Shown here in pieces: positions 1 to 6,310 of a DNA stretch of 12,364 nucleotides. The stretch lies in assembly GCA_026999335.1 (NCBI GenBank), contig JALTPW010000292.1:1-12364 (forward strand), given 5' to 3'. Position 1 is the first letter of the stretch. Each line of letters starts with the position of its first letter. A model generated the notes under the pieces. The model was not told the origin of the DNA and searched no databases. It saw only the letters and a program-made list of their open reading frames with translations. Both the position numbers and the translations under genes were made by a program. The DNA comes from Chromatiales bacterium. Lineage in GTDB: Bacteria > Pseudomonadota > Gammaproteobacteria > SZUA-152.

Positions 1-1
1 C

Positions 2-637
2 AACCGTTTCAGCGCCATCTACGATGTAAAAAAAGGCCCCATCACCATCGGCGAGACCCGCCGCAGTCTGACGCCGGATGGCCCGAACCGTTTCATCTTC
101 GAATCCATTACCCGCCCCACCGGTGTGACGCGCCTGTTGCGCAGCGGACAGGTGGTGGAACGCAGTCAGTGGATCTGGCACGGACGACACATGCGGCCAC
201 TGGAATATACTTATTTCAGCCGCGGCGGCGAAAAAGCCCGCGCCCTCCAGTTGACGTTTGACTGGCCGCAGCGAAAACTGACCAACACCGTCAACGGCGA
301 TCCGTGGAAGATGTCGCTCACGGACGACCTCACCGTGGACAAGCTCCTTTTCCAGTTACGCCTGATGCATGACCTGCCGACCCGCCAGCGCTGGCTGCAT
401 TATCCGGTGGCCGATGGCGGCAAGCTCAAGACCTATACCCTGGAAATTCTCGGCGCAGAAACCATTCGCATTCCCTCCGGCACGTACAAAGCCCTTCGTG
501 TGCAGCTCAGCAACGGGCCGTTGCAAACGACCTTCTGGTGTGCGGAAAAGCTGGCATACCTGCCGGTGCGCATCGAGCGGCGCAAGGCCGATGGCAGTAC
601 GATCAATGCGGTGTTGACGTCGGTGACGGGGTTTTGA
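2..637 (+). CDS. DUF3108 domain-containing protein (5' truncated)
   Basis: The reading frame is open from base 2 and stops at TGA 635-637, so the start lies left of the window and 211 residues are visible. The visible part begins NRFSAIYDVKKGPITIGETR and runs through a beta-rich pattern that includes YTYFSRGG and a late segment with GTYKALRVQL and TTFWCAEKLAYLPVRIE. This matches the DUF3108 family as I know it: periplasmic or exported proteins of unknown role, predicted to be beta-rich, usually 230-260 residues with an N-terminal signal peptide. The signal peptide would lie in the missing part. An internal in-frame ATG is not needed because the homologous region extends upstream of it. The gene converges on dcd, with a small palindrome between the two stops. 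The molecular function is unknown. Confidence 0.85.
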   Translation, partial: NRFSAIYDVKKGPITIGETRRSLTPDGPNRFIFESITRPTGVTRLLRSGQVVERSQWIWHGRHMRPLEYTYFSRGGEKARALQLTFDWPQRKLTNTVNGDPWKMSLTDDLTVDKLLFQLRLMHDLPTRQRWLHYPVADGGKLKTYTLEILGAETIRIPSGTYKALRVQLSNGPLQTTFWCAEKLAYLPVRIERRKADGSTINAVLTSVTGF

Positions 638-642
638 GCTGA

Positions 643-664
643 CGCGTGGGCACACGTGCCCTAC
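643..664 (-). repeat. Single REP-like palindrome between convergent genes
   Basis: Read on the minus strand it starts with GTAG (664-661), followed by a palindrome whose arms GGGCAC and GTGCCC lie at 648-653 and 656-661. It fills the 33-nt gap between the stop of the DUF3108 gene and the stop of dcd. The GTAG head plus palindrome is the architecture of REP elements mobilised by RAYT (TnpA-REP) enzymes. Its position would also let it act as a bidirectional 3'-end hairpin, although no T-run follows. Confidence 0.5.
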
Positions 665-670
665 GGAAGC

Positions 671-1237
671 TCAGGCCTTGGGTAGGGTCACCCCGCGCTG
701 CCCCTGATACTTGCCGCCACGGTCGGCGTAAGAGATATCACACACTTCATCGCCACCAAAGAACAGCATCTGCGCCACACCCTCGTTGGCGTAGATCTTT
801 GCTGGCAGCGGCGTGGTATTGGAAAACTCCAGGGTCACATGACCTTCCCATTCCGGTTCCAGCGGCGTGACGTTGACGATGATGCCACAGCGGGCGTAGG
901 TGGACTTGCCAAGGCAGATGGTGAGCACGTCACGGGGGATACGGAAATATTCCACCGTGCGCGCCAGGGCGAAGGAGTTCGGCGGGATGATGCAGACGTC
1001 GGACTTGACATCAACGAAACTGTTGTCGTCGAAGTTTTTTGGATCCACCACCGCCGAATTGATATTCGTAAAAATCTTGAATTCATCGGAACAGCGCACG
1101 TCATAACCGTAACTGGATGTCCCATAGGAAATGATGCGGCCGTTGTCGCTCTCGCGCACCTGCCCCGGCTCGAAAGGTTCGATCATGCCGCTGCTGGCCG
1201 CCATACGGCGGATCCAGTTGTCCGATTTGATACCCAC
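671..1237 (-). CDS. dcd: dCTP deaminase
   Basis: This enzyme deaminates dCTP to dUTP and ammonia in the cytosol, feeding dTMP synthesis. The 188-residue product has the usual size for gammaproteobacterial Dcd and is recognisable along its whole length: GIKSDNWIRRM at the start, YGTSSYGYDVRC at 38-49, VDPKNFD at 64-70, the active-site segment GKSTYARCG at 110-118, VTPLEPEWEGHVTLEFSNTT at 123-142 with the catalytic-type Glu near 137, and the flexible end GKYQGQRGVTLPKA that closes over nucleotide. The start is GTG at 1237-1235, because family homology begins there and a GAGGGG ribosome site sits 8 nt upstream. A longer in-frame extension reads through repeat DNA and is not part of the protein. 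The gene lies downstream of mrp on the same strand, with 188 nt of mostly repeat sequence between them. It lacks any sign of the bifunctional dCTP deaminase/dUTPase subtype. Confidence 0.97.
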   Translation of the reverse strand: MGIKSDNWIRRMAASSGMIEPFEPGQVRESDNGRIISYGTSSYGYDVRCSDEFKIFTNINSAVVDPKNFDDNSFVDVKSDVCIIPPNSFALARTVEYFRIPRDVLTICLGKSTYARCGIIVNVTPLEPEWEGHVTLEFSNTTPLPAKIYANEGVAQMLFFGGDEVCDISYADRGGKYQGQRGVTLPKA

Positions 1238-1245
1238 TAAAACAT

Positions 1246-1252
1246 CCCCCTC
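1246..1252 (-). promoter_or_regulatory. Shine-Dalgarno site deciding the dcd GTG start
   Basis: On the minus strand GAGGGGG precedes GTG (1237-1235) by 8 nt. This, together with the point where Dcd homology begins, selects a GTG start over the longer frame that continues upstream through repeats. Confidence 0.7.
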
Positions 1253-1256
1253 AATC

Positions 1257-1324
1257 GTAGGGTGGGCACCGCCCACCGGGATAGATTTGTACAGGGCATG
1301 GTTGGTGGGCAGTGCCCACCCTAC
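1257..1324. repeat. Inverted REP pair (REPIN-like) in the dcd leader
   Basis: Two 21-bp elements face each other. The first, at 1257-1277 (+), is GTAG followed by GGTGGGCACC and GCCCACC. Its inverted partner at 1304-1324 differs at one base (ACC versus ACT in the loop) and ends in CTAC. The spacer is 26 nt. Each is a GTAG head plus an imperfect palindrome, and the convergent pair can form a cruciform or long hairpin. It lies only 20 nt upstream of the dcd start, so it must be within the mrp-dcd intercistronic RNA or the dcd leader. Confidence 0.75.
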
Positions 1325-1330
1325 ATCTCT

Positions 1331-1380
1331 ACGCCTCTGTGGTGAAAATAATAACCGCAAAGGATGCGAAGGACACAGCG
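1331..1380 (-). repeat. Possible dispersed intergenic repeat
   Basis: On the minus strand this stretch reads CTGTGTCCTTCGCATCC, then TTTGCGGTTATTATTTTC, then ACCACAGAGGCG. I recall very similar intergenic sequences (CCTTCGCGTCCTTTGCGG ... ACCACAGAGGCAC) scattered in many proteobacterial genomes. Only one copy is in the window, so repetition cannot be shown here. It holds no gene and separates mrp from the REP pair upstream of dcd. Confidence 0.35.
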
Positions 1381-1425
1381 TTTGTTCTTTGCATCGCATC
1401 GCGCCCTTGCGCAGCCAACCGCTTA

Positions 1426-2517
1426 TCAGCTGTTCTGGATGACGATATTGGGGAACTTGGCGCTGAATTCCCTGGCTTGCAGGGCCAGACGGGCGGCCAT
1501 GCGGCGAGCGATCTCGCGGTAAATCTGCGCGATACGGCTGTCGGGGGCGTTGATCACGGTGGGCGTGCCGCCATCCACTTCCTCGCGGATCTGAATGTCC
1601 AGCGGCAGGGCGCCGAGGAAGTCGACGTCGTAGTCCTCGGACATGCGTGCACCGCCGCCTTTACCGAAGATGTGTTCTTCGTTTCCACACTGGGAACAGA
1701 TATGAATACTCATGTTCTCGACGATACCGAGCACGGTCACATCCACCTTTTCAAACATCTTCAGCGCCTTGCGGGCATCCAGCAGGGCGATGTCCTGTGG
1801 TGTGGTGACGATCAGCGCACCACTCACCGGCACCTTCTGCGCCAGGGTCAGCTGGATGTCGCCGGTGCCCGGCGGCAGGTCGATGATGAGGTAATCAACA
1901 TCCTGCCAGTGGGTGTCGTTGAGCAGCTGTTCGAGGGCCTGGGTGACCATCGGGCCGCGCCAGATCATCGGTGTGTCTTCGTCGATGAGATAACCGATGG
2001 ACATGGACTGGATACCATGGCCCATCAGCGGCTCCAGCGACTTGCCGTCCTTGGATTCCGGCTTGTCGGAGACACCCAGCATGCGCGGCTGACTGGGGCC
2101 GTAAATATCGGCATCGAGGATACCCACACTGGCGCCCTCGGCGGCCAGCGCCAGGGCCAGGTTGACGGCGGTGGTGGACTTGCCGACGCCGCCCTTGCCG
2201 GAGGCGATGGCGATAATGTTTTTTACCCCGGGGATGGGCTTGACGCCCTTCTGCACCGAGTGTGGCTCGATCTTGCTGCTGACCTTGATGGTGGCCGCGG
2301 AGACGCCGTCGACGGCCTCCAGCAACGCCTTCAGTTTGGCGGCCAGCTCATCCTGCCAACCCCTGGCGGGATAACCCAGCACCACGTTCACGCTGACTTT
2401 GCCGGCGTCGATGGTGATGTTCTTGATGCTCTTCGCGCTCAGCAGATCCTTTTCCAGGTTGGGATCGATAAATTGCTTGATGGCGGACTCAACCTGCTCA
2501 CGGGTGACGTCGCTCAT
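1426..2517 (-). CDS. mrp: Mrp/ApbC family iron-sulfur cluster carrier ATPase
   Basis: This is a cytosolic P-loop NTPase that binds a bridging 4Fe-4S cluster as a dimer and passes it to apo-proteins. It has 363 residues, typical of the long Mrp form. The N-terminal MIP18/DUF59 domain covers about 1-85, followed by a linker. The deviant Walker A SGKGGVGKST is at 106-115, LDADIYGPSQPRMLG at 134-148, the switch DLPPGTGD at 213-220, TTPQDIALLDARK at 238-250, and the CxxC cluster ligands are Cys274 and Cys277 in ICSQCG. The start ATG at 2517-2515 has AAGGAG about 8 nt upstream. It is divergent from metG and reads toward dcd, an order I recall from Pseudomonas. The name apbC is also used for this gene. 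Confidence 0.96.
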   Translation of the reverse strand: MSDVTREQVESAIKQFIDPNLEKDLLSAKSIKNITIDAGKVSVNVVLGYPARGWQDELAAKLKALLEAVDGVSAATIKVSSKIEPHSVQKGVKPIPGVKNIIAIASGKGGVGKSTTAVNLALALAAEGASVGILDADIYGPSQPRMLGVSDKPESKDGKSLEPLMGHGIQSMSIGYLIDEDTPMIWRGPMVTQALEQLLNDTHWQDVDYLIIDLPPGTGDIQLTLAQKVPVSGALIVTTPQDIALLDARKALKMFEKVDVTVLGIVENMSIHICSQCGNEEHIFGKGGGARMSEDYDVDFLGALPLDIQIREEVDGGTPTVINAPDSRIAQIYREIARRMAARLALQAREFSAKFPNIVIQNS

Positions 2518-2575
2518 AATGGGAACTCCTTGGGCTGATCGGTATCGTTTCGCCCCACAGAACGCTTTCCGGGGC

Positions 2576-2581
2576 TATAAT
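2576..2581 (+). promoter_or_regulatory. Consensus -10 box in the mrp/metG divergent region
   Basis: TATAAT is preceded by GGGGC. No convincing -35 lies 16-18 nt upstream, so this could be a lone match, an extended -10 type promoter for metG, or part of the ATAAT-CCTAGG-ATAAT sequence described separately. Confidence 0.25.
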
Positions 2582-2592
2582 CCTAGGATAAT
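2577..2592. other. ATAAT-CCTAGG-ATAAT: possible excision footprint
   Basis: A palindromic CCTAGG core is flanked on both sides by a direct ATAAT repeat. The element at the rnfC/rnfD junction is bordered by the same ATAAT duplication and its tips are CCT and AGG. The site therefore has the form expected from near-complete loss of a related element. A chance palindrome, or an operator, fits equally well. Confidence 0.2.
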
Positions 2593-2603
2593 GGAGCGGC
2601 GAG

Positions 2604-2633
2604 TTTACACAATTCAGGGGCGTATCGTAATAT
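2604..2633 (+). promoter_or_regulatory. Candidate sigma-70 promoter for metG
   Basis: TTTACA (2604-2609) is separated by 18 nt from TAATAT (2628-2633), about 79 nt upstream of the chosen metG start. This is a reasonable match to -35 and -10 elements in the 194-nt divergent space between mrp and metG. No experimental start is visible. Confidence 0.35.
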
Positions 2634-2711
2634 TCCCTTTTGTATAACGGTATAAACCGCCATTCCGGCTTCCCTGCCGACCACGCCACCCTCTGAGTGT
2701 CCAACGATCCC

Positions 2712-4793
2712 ATGAGCACCACTTCCGATACGTCCACACCTGCCCGCCCCCCGTGCAGGAAAATTCTTGTCACCAGCGCCCTGCCCTACGCCAACGGCGC
2801 CATCCACCTGGGCCACATGGTGGAACACATCCAGACTGATATCTGGGTGCGCTTTCAAAAGATGCGCGGCCACCAGTGCCTCTACGTGTGCGCCGACGAC
2901 GCCCATGGCACCCCCATCATGCTGCGCGCCGAACGCGAGGGAATTACGCCGGAGACGCTGATTGCGCGGATGAAAAAAGAGCATCAGGCCGACTTCGCCG
3001 ACTTCGGCATCGGTTTCGACAACTACCACTCGACCCACTCGGAAGAAAACCGCGAGCTGGCGGAAAATATTTACCTGCGCCTGCAAGAGGCCGGCCACAT
3101 CGCCGTGCGCACCATCAAGCAGGCCTATGATCCGGAGCGGCAGATGTTCCTGCCCGACCGTTTTCTCAAGGGTGAATGCCCGCGCTGCGGCGCCAAGGAT
3201 CAGTACGGCGACAACTGCGAGGCATGCGGCGCCACCTACGCCACCGCCGAACTGAAAAATCCGGTGTCCGTGGTGTCCGGCGCCACGCCCATCGAAAAGG
3301 AATCCGAGCACTATTTTTTCAAGCTGCCCGATTTTGAGGCCATGCTGCATGACTGGATCCGTGGCGGACATCTACAGCCGGAGGTGGCCAACAAGCTCGA
3401 CGAGTGGTTCAAGGCCGGCCTGCAAGAATGGGACATCTCCCGCGACGCGCCCTACTTCGGCTTCAAAATCCCAGGCACTGAAGACAAGTATTTTTATGTG
3501 TGGCTAGACGCGCCCATGGGCTATTTCGCCAGTTTCAAGCATCTCTGCAACAAGCACGACGAGTTGGATTTCGACGACTTTTTGAGCCCGGACAGCGACG
3601 CCGAGCTGTACCACTTCATCGGCAAAGACATCATCTACTTCCACGCCCTGTTCTGGCCCGCCATCCTGCACGGCGCCGGCCTGCGCACACCGACGGCCAT
3701 CTTCGCCCACGGCTTCCTCACCGTAAACGGGCAAAAAATGTCCAAGTCGCGCGGCACCTTCATCAATGCGCGCGCCTACCTGGATCACCTCAACCCGGAA
3801 TATCTGCGCTACTACTTCGCCGCCAAGCTCAGCAGCCGCATCGACGATATCGATCTCAGCTTCGACGATTTCAGCGCCCGCGTGAACGCCGATCTGGTGG
3901 GCAAGATGGTCAACATCGCCAGCCGCTGCGCCGGCTACATCAGCAAGAAGTGCGACGGCAGGCTCTCCGCCGAATGCAGCGAAGCGGAACTCTACCAACG
4001 CTTCGTCGCCGCCGGTGAACAAATTGCCGCACTGTACGAGCAACGCGAATTCAGCCACGCCATGCGCGAGATCATGGCCCTGGCCGACATCGCCAACCAA
4101 TACATCGACGAGCAAAAACCGTGGCTACTGGCCAAGTCCGAGGACACGGCACAGCAGGCGCAGGACGTCTACAGCACCGGTATCAACCTGTTCCGCGTAC
4201 TGATGACCTGGCTCAAGCCAGTGCTGCCGGCAATGGCCGGCGAGGTGCAGGACTTCCTCAACATCGACGCCATGGGCTGGCACGACTGCGGACAACCGCT
4301 CAGCGACCACCGCATCGACAGATTCAAGCCACTGATGACCCGCGTGGAACAGAACAAGATCGACGCCATGCTGGCGCAGACCCGTGATGAATTGGCCGCA
4401 CACACCGCAACCGAGCCTGCCACCGGGGCAGTGGAATCCGGCCCGCTACAGGCCGACCCCATCGCCGAAACCATCTCCTTCGACGATTTCGCCAAGATCG
4501 ACCTGCGCATCGCGCGTATCGAAAAGGCCGAACACGTCGACGGCGCCAAGAAACTATTGCGCCTGACCCTCGACCTCGGTGGCGAAACCCGCAACGTCTT
4601 CGCCGGCATCAAGAGCGCCTATGCACCGGAGACTCTGGAGGGCAAACTGACCGTGATGGTAGCCAATCTGGCGCCGCGCAAGATGCGCTTCGGCATCTCC
4701 GAGGGCATGGTGCTGGCCGCCGGTTCGGGCGGCGAAGAGCTGTGGATCCTGCACCCGGACGACGGCGCCCGGCCCGGCATGCGGGTAAAATAG
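2712..4793 (+). CDS. metG: Methionyl-tRNA synthetase
   Basis: This enzyme charges tRNA-Met (initiator and elongator) with methionine in the cytosol. It is a class I synthetase of 693 residues from ATG 2712. The HIGH motif appears as HLGH at 32-35 and KMSKS is at 342-346. The zinc knuckle has Cys156, Cys159, Cys169 and Cys172 (CPRCG...CEACG). WLDAPMGY lies at 264-271 and GKDIIYFH at 304-311. An anticodon-binding helical domain follows, and a C-terminal EMAP-II-like tRNA-binding OB domain starts near residue 588 (ISFDDFAKIDLRIARIE) and runs to the end, as in the dimeric E. coli type. A GTG at 2697 would add five residues. Neither start has a clear Shine-Dalgarno, so the ATG is a choice, not a proof. 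The gene is monocistronic by layout: divergent from mrp and followed by a REP pair and the rnf promoter region. Confidence 0.97.
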   Translation: MSTTSDTSTPARPPCRKILVTSALPYANGAIHLGHMVEHIQTDIWVRFQKMRGHQCLYVCADDAHGTPIMLRAEREGITPETLIARMKKEHQADFADFGIGFDNYHSTHSEENRELAENIYLRLQEAGHIAVRTIKQAYDPERQMFLPDRFLKGECPRCGAKDQYGDNCEACGATYATAELKNPVSVVSGATPIEKESEHYFFKLPDFEAMLHDWIRGGHLQPEVANKLDEWFKAGLQEWDISRDAPYFGFKIPGTEDKYFYVWLDAPMGYFASFKHLCNKHDELDFDDFLSPDSDAELYHFIGKDIIYFHALFWPAILHGAGLRTPTAIFAHGFLTVNGQKMSKSRGTFINARAYLDHLNPEYLRYYFAAKLSSRIDDIDLSFDDFSARVNADLVGKMVNIASRCAGYISKKCDGRLSAECSEAELYQRFVAAGEQIAALYEQREFSHAMREIMALADIANQYIDEQKPWLLAKSEDTAQQAQDVYSTGINLFRVLMTWLKPVLPAMAGEVQDFLNIDAMGWHDCGQPLSDHRIDRFKPLMTRVEQNKIDAMLAQTRDELAAHTATEPATGAVESGPLQADPIAETISFDDFAKIDLRIARIEKAEHVDGAKKLLRLTLDLGGETRNVFAGIKSAYAPETLEGKLTVMVANLAPRKMRFGISEGMVLAAGSGGEELWILHPDDGARPGMRVK

Positions 4794-4810
4794 CCAACCA
4801 GTGATTACGG

Positions 4811-4894
4811 GTAGGTTGGGGTGAGGAACGAACCCCAACAGCGGATAACAAGCCAACCCGGCATTGTTGGGGTTCGTTCCTCACCCCAACCTAC
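4811..4894. repeat. Perfect inverted REP pair (REPIN) after metG
   Basis: The 30-bp unit at 4811-4840 starts GTAGGTTGGGG and ends AACCCCAACA. Its exact reverse complement occupies 4865-4894, with a 24-nt spacer (4841-4864). Each unit is itself a GTAG head plus a hairpin (GTTGGGGT versus ACCCCAAC), so the pair can fold as two hairpins or one long one. It starts 17 nt after the metG stop and could protect or end the metG message. The full identity of the two arms suggests recent placement or ongoing conversion. Confidence 0.85.
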
Positions 4895-4947
4895 AGACGG
4901 TGCTCAAAGGTAAGCGGACAATCACGTTTAACCACAAAACAATCGCG

Positions 4948-4989
4948 TCAACATGTCGCACTCAGTGGTATATAACTGCACGATATAAT
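4948..4989 (+). promoter_or_regulatory. Candidate promoter(s) of the rnf operon
   Basis: TCAACA (4948-4953), a 17-nt spacer and TATAAC (4971-4976) form a good sigma-70-like promoter. A second, consensus TATAAT lies at 4984-4989 but lacks a clear -35 at the right distance. Either would leave a leader of roughly 100 nt before rnfA. No FNR-type TTGAT-N4-ATCAA site was seen. Confidence 0.45.
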
Positions 4990-5015
4990 GTACTCGTCTA
5001 TGATTAGGCCATTTT

Positions 5016-5041
5016 GGTCTTTCCGTCTCAGTAGGGAGACC
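5016..5041 (+). other. Leader segment with two competing small stems upstream of rnfA
   Basis: GGTCT (5016-5020) can pair with AGACC (5037-5041). Alternatively GTCTC (5025-5029) can pair with GAGAC (5036-5040). The two stems exclude each other. Both are only 5 bp, so this may be chance. No known riboswitch or leader peptide was recognised. Confidence 0.2.
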
Positions 5042-5094
5042 TGTACCCTGTCCGCCGCCAAGCCTGTTCTCCGACGGATCACACGCAACACGAC

Positions 5095-5676
5095 ATGACT
5101 GAATACGCTCTCATCCTGATCAGCACCGTGCTGGTGAACAACATCGTATTGGTGAAGTTCCTCGGCCTGTGCCCCTTCATGGGCGTATCGCGCAAGCTGG
5201 AGACCGCCACCGGCATGGCGATGGCGACCACCTTCGTGCTCACCCTGTCGGCCGTGTTCAGCTATCTGGTCAACGAATTCCTGCTCACCCCACTGGGGCT
5301 GGAATACCTGCAAACCATCAGCTTTATCCTCGTCATCGCCGTGGTGGTGCAGTTCACCGAAATGGTGGTGCACAAGACCAGCCCGGTGCTGTACCAGGTG
5401 CTGGGTATTTTCCTGCCTTTGATCACCACCAATTGCGCCGTGCTGGGCGTGGCCCTGCTCAACGTGCAGCAACAGCACGGCTTTCTCGAATCCGCAGTCT
5501 ACGGCTTCGGCGCCGCGATGGGCTTTTCCCTGGTGCTGATCCTGTTTGCCGCCATGCGTGAGCGCATCACCGTGGCCGATGTGCCGGAGGCCTTCCGTGG
5601 CCCGGCCATCGCCCTGATCACCGCAGGACTGATGTCGATGGCCTTCATGGGCTTTGTCGGGCTGGTAAAAGGGTGA
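5095..5676 (+). CDS. rnfA: Rnf complex membrane subunit RnfA (RsxA)
   Basis: RnfA is an integral inner-membrane subunit of the ion-translocating ferredoxin:NAD oxidoreductase. It has 193 residues, the same length as E. coli RsxA, with six hydrophobic segments. It forms a pseudo-symmetric pair with RnfE. The two half-motifs are LVKFLGLCPFMG (Cys26) and LGIFLPLITTNC (Cys114). In related complexes the equivalent cysteines of A and E hold an intramembrane 2Fe-2S cluster. The ATG at 5095 fits family length but has no strong Shine-Dalgarno. It is the first gene of the rnf operon. Its last 13 codons and stop have been copied into the junction with rnfB. Confidence 0.97.
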   Translation: MTEYALILISTVLVNNIVLVKFLGLCPFMGVSRKLETATGMAMATTFVLTLSAVFSYLVNEFLLTPLGLEYLQTISFILVIAVVVQFTEMVVHKTSPVLYQVLGIFLPLITTNCAVLGVALLNVQQQHGFLESAVYGFGAAMGFSLVLILFAAMRERITVADVPEAFRGPAIALITAGLMSMAFMGFVGLVKG

Positions 5677-5725
5677 TGCCCATGGCCGTTGTGAGTTTTG
5701 TCGGACGGATGAAAGGCTGATGCTC
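5638..5725 (+). repeat. 44-bp adjacent tandem duplication at the rnfA/rnfB junction
   Basis: Copy 1 (5638-5681) covers the end of rnfA from ATGGCC through its TGA and on to TGATGCCC. Copy 2 (5682-5725) begins immediately with ATGGCC and ends TGATGCTC. By my hand alignment 33 of 44 positions match with no gaps, including TTTGTCGG, AAAGG and TGATGC. The rnfB start ATG lies in the TGATG of copy 2, and copy 1 holds the equivalent TGATG at the rnfA stop. The divergence implies an old event or one tolerated under little constraint. Confidence 0.7.
5676..5720 (+). CDS. 14-codon mini-ORF linking rnfA and rnfB
   Basis: It starts at ATG 5676, which overlaps the rnfA stop in TGATG, and ends at TGA 5718-5720, which overlaps the rnfB ATG in a second TGATG. 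The peptide would be MPMAVVSFVGRMKG, whose tail resembles the RnfA end GFVGLVKG because the segment is a duplicated copy read in the same register. It may serve only to carry ribosomes from rnfA to rnfB. No independent function is claimed, and it may not be annotated elsewhere. Confidence 0.35.
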   Translation: MPMAVVSFVGRMKG

Positions 5726-6310
5726 AGCGCTCTCCTTGCCCTGGGCGCCCTCGGTATCCTATTCGGCCTGCTGCTGGGCTATGCCGCGATCCGCTACAAG
5801 GTGGAAGGCGACCCGCTGGTGGAGAAGATCGATGCCATCCTGCCGCAGACCCAGTGTGGCCAGTGCGGTTATCCCGGCTGCCGCCCCTATGCCGAGGCCA
5901 TTGCCCGCGATGAAGCGGACATCAACCGCTGCCCACCCGGTGGCGAGACGGTGATCGTCAGCCTCGCCGACCTGCTGGGCCGTGATCCCAAGCCCCTGGA
6001 CGATGAATGCGGCGAAGAAAAACCCAAGATGGTGGCCTACATCCATGAGGAAATATGCATCGGCTGCACCCTGTGCATCCAGGCCTGCCCGGTGGACGCC
6101 ATTCTGGGCGCAGCAAAGCAGATGCACACGATCATCGAGTCCGAATGCACCGGCTGTGAGCTGTGTGTGGCCCCCTGTCCGGTGGACTGCATCGACATGG
6201 TGCCCGTCAAGCAGAGTCTCGACACTTGGAAATGGCCGGCCCCACCTCCGCCACCCTATGAACAGCCCACCGACAGCGGCCCGGATCCACAGCCGGCGGG
6301 GGCCCACTGA
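5720..6310 (+). CDS. rnfB: Rnf complex ferredoxin-like subunit RnfB (RsxB)
   Basis: RnfB is the membrane-anchored Fe-S subunit that accepts or donates electrons to soluble ferredoxin. It has 196 residues (E. coli RsxB is about 192). One N-terminal membrane helix spans about 3-24. A 4Fe-4S (Fer4-21 type) domain uses Cys46, Cys49, Cys54 and Cys71 (CGQCGYPGC...RCPPGG). A two-cluster ferredoxin domain uses CIGCTLCIQACP (Cys113/116/119/123) and CTGCELCVAPCP (Cys143/146/149/153). A proline-rich tail follows (KWPAPPPPPYEQP). AAAGG lies just 3 nt before the ATG, which is close, so initiation probably relies on coupling to the mini-ORF stop (TGATG). It overlaps rnfC by one base in TGATG. Confidence 0.97.
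   Translation: MLSALLALGALGILFGLLLGYAAIRYKVEGDPLVEKIDAILPQTQCGQCGYPGCRPYAEAIARDEADINRCPPGGETVIVSLADLLGRDPKPLDDECGEEKPKMVAYIHEEICIGCTLCIQACPVDAILGAAKQMHTIIESECTGCELCVAPCPVDCIDMVPVKQSLDTWKWPAPPPPPYEQPTDSGPDPQPAGAH

Noticed and set aside
1257..1324. Inverted GTGGGC repeats considered as a CRISPR or attachment site
   Set aside because: There are only two units in inverted rather than direct orientation, with no spacers of a CRISPR kind and no integrase gene.
1238..1399. N-terminal extension of dcd to an ATG at 1399
   Set aside because: The extra 54 codons translate the REP pair and another repeat. Dcd homology and a good ribosome site begin at the GTG at 1237.
1312..2538. Long plus-strand open frame (408 codons) over mrp
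   Set aside because: It is antisense to a clearly conserved mrp gene. Its Gly/Asp/Val/His-rich composition is typical of a GC-rich shadow frame, and it begins in repeat DNA.
2583..3371. Minus-strand frame of 262 codons at the start of metG
   Set aside because: It is antisense to the conserved catalytic domain of MetG and has shadow-type composition with no ribosome site. The frames at 3504-4115 and 7054-7734 (minus) were rejected for the same reason.
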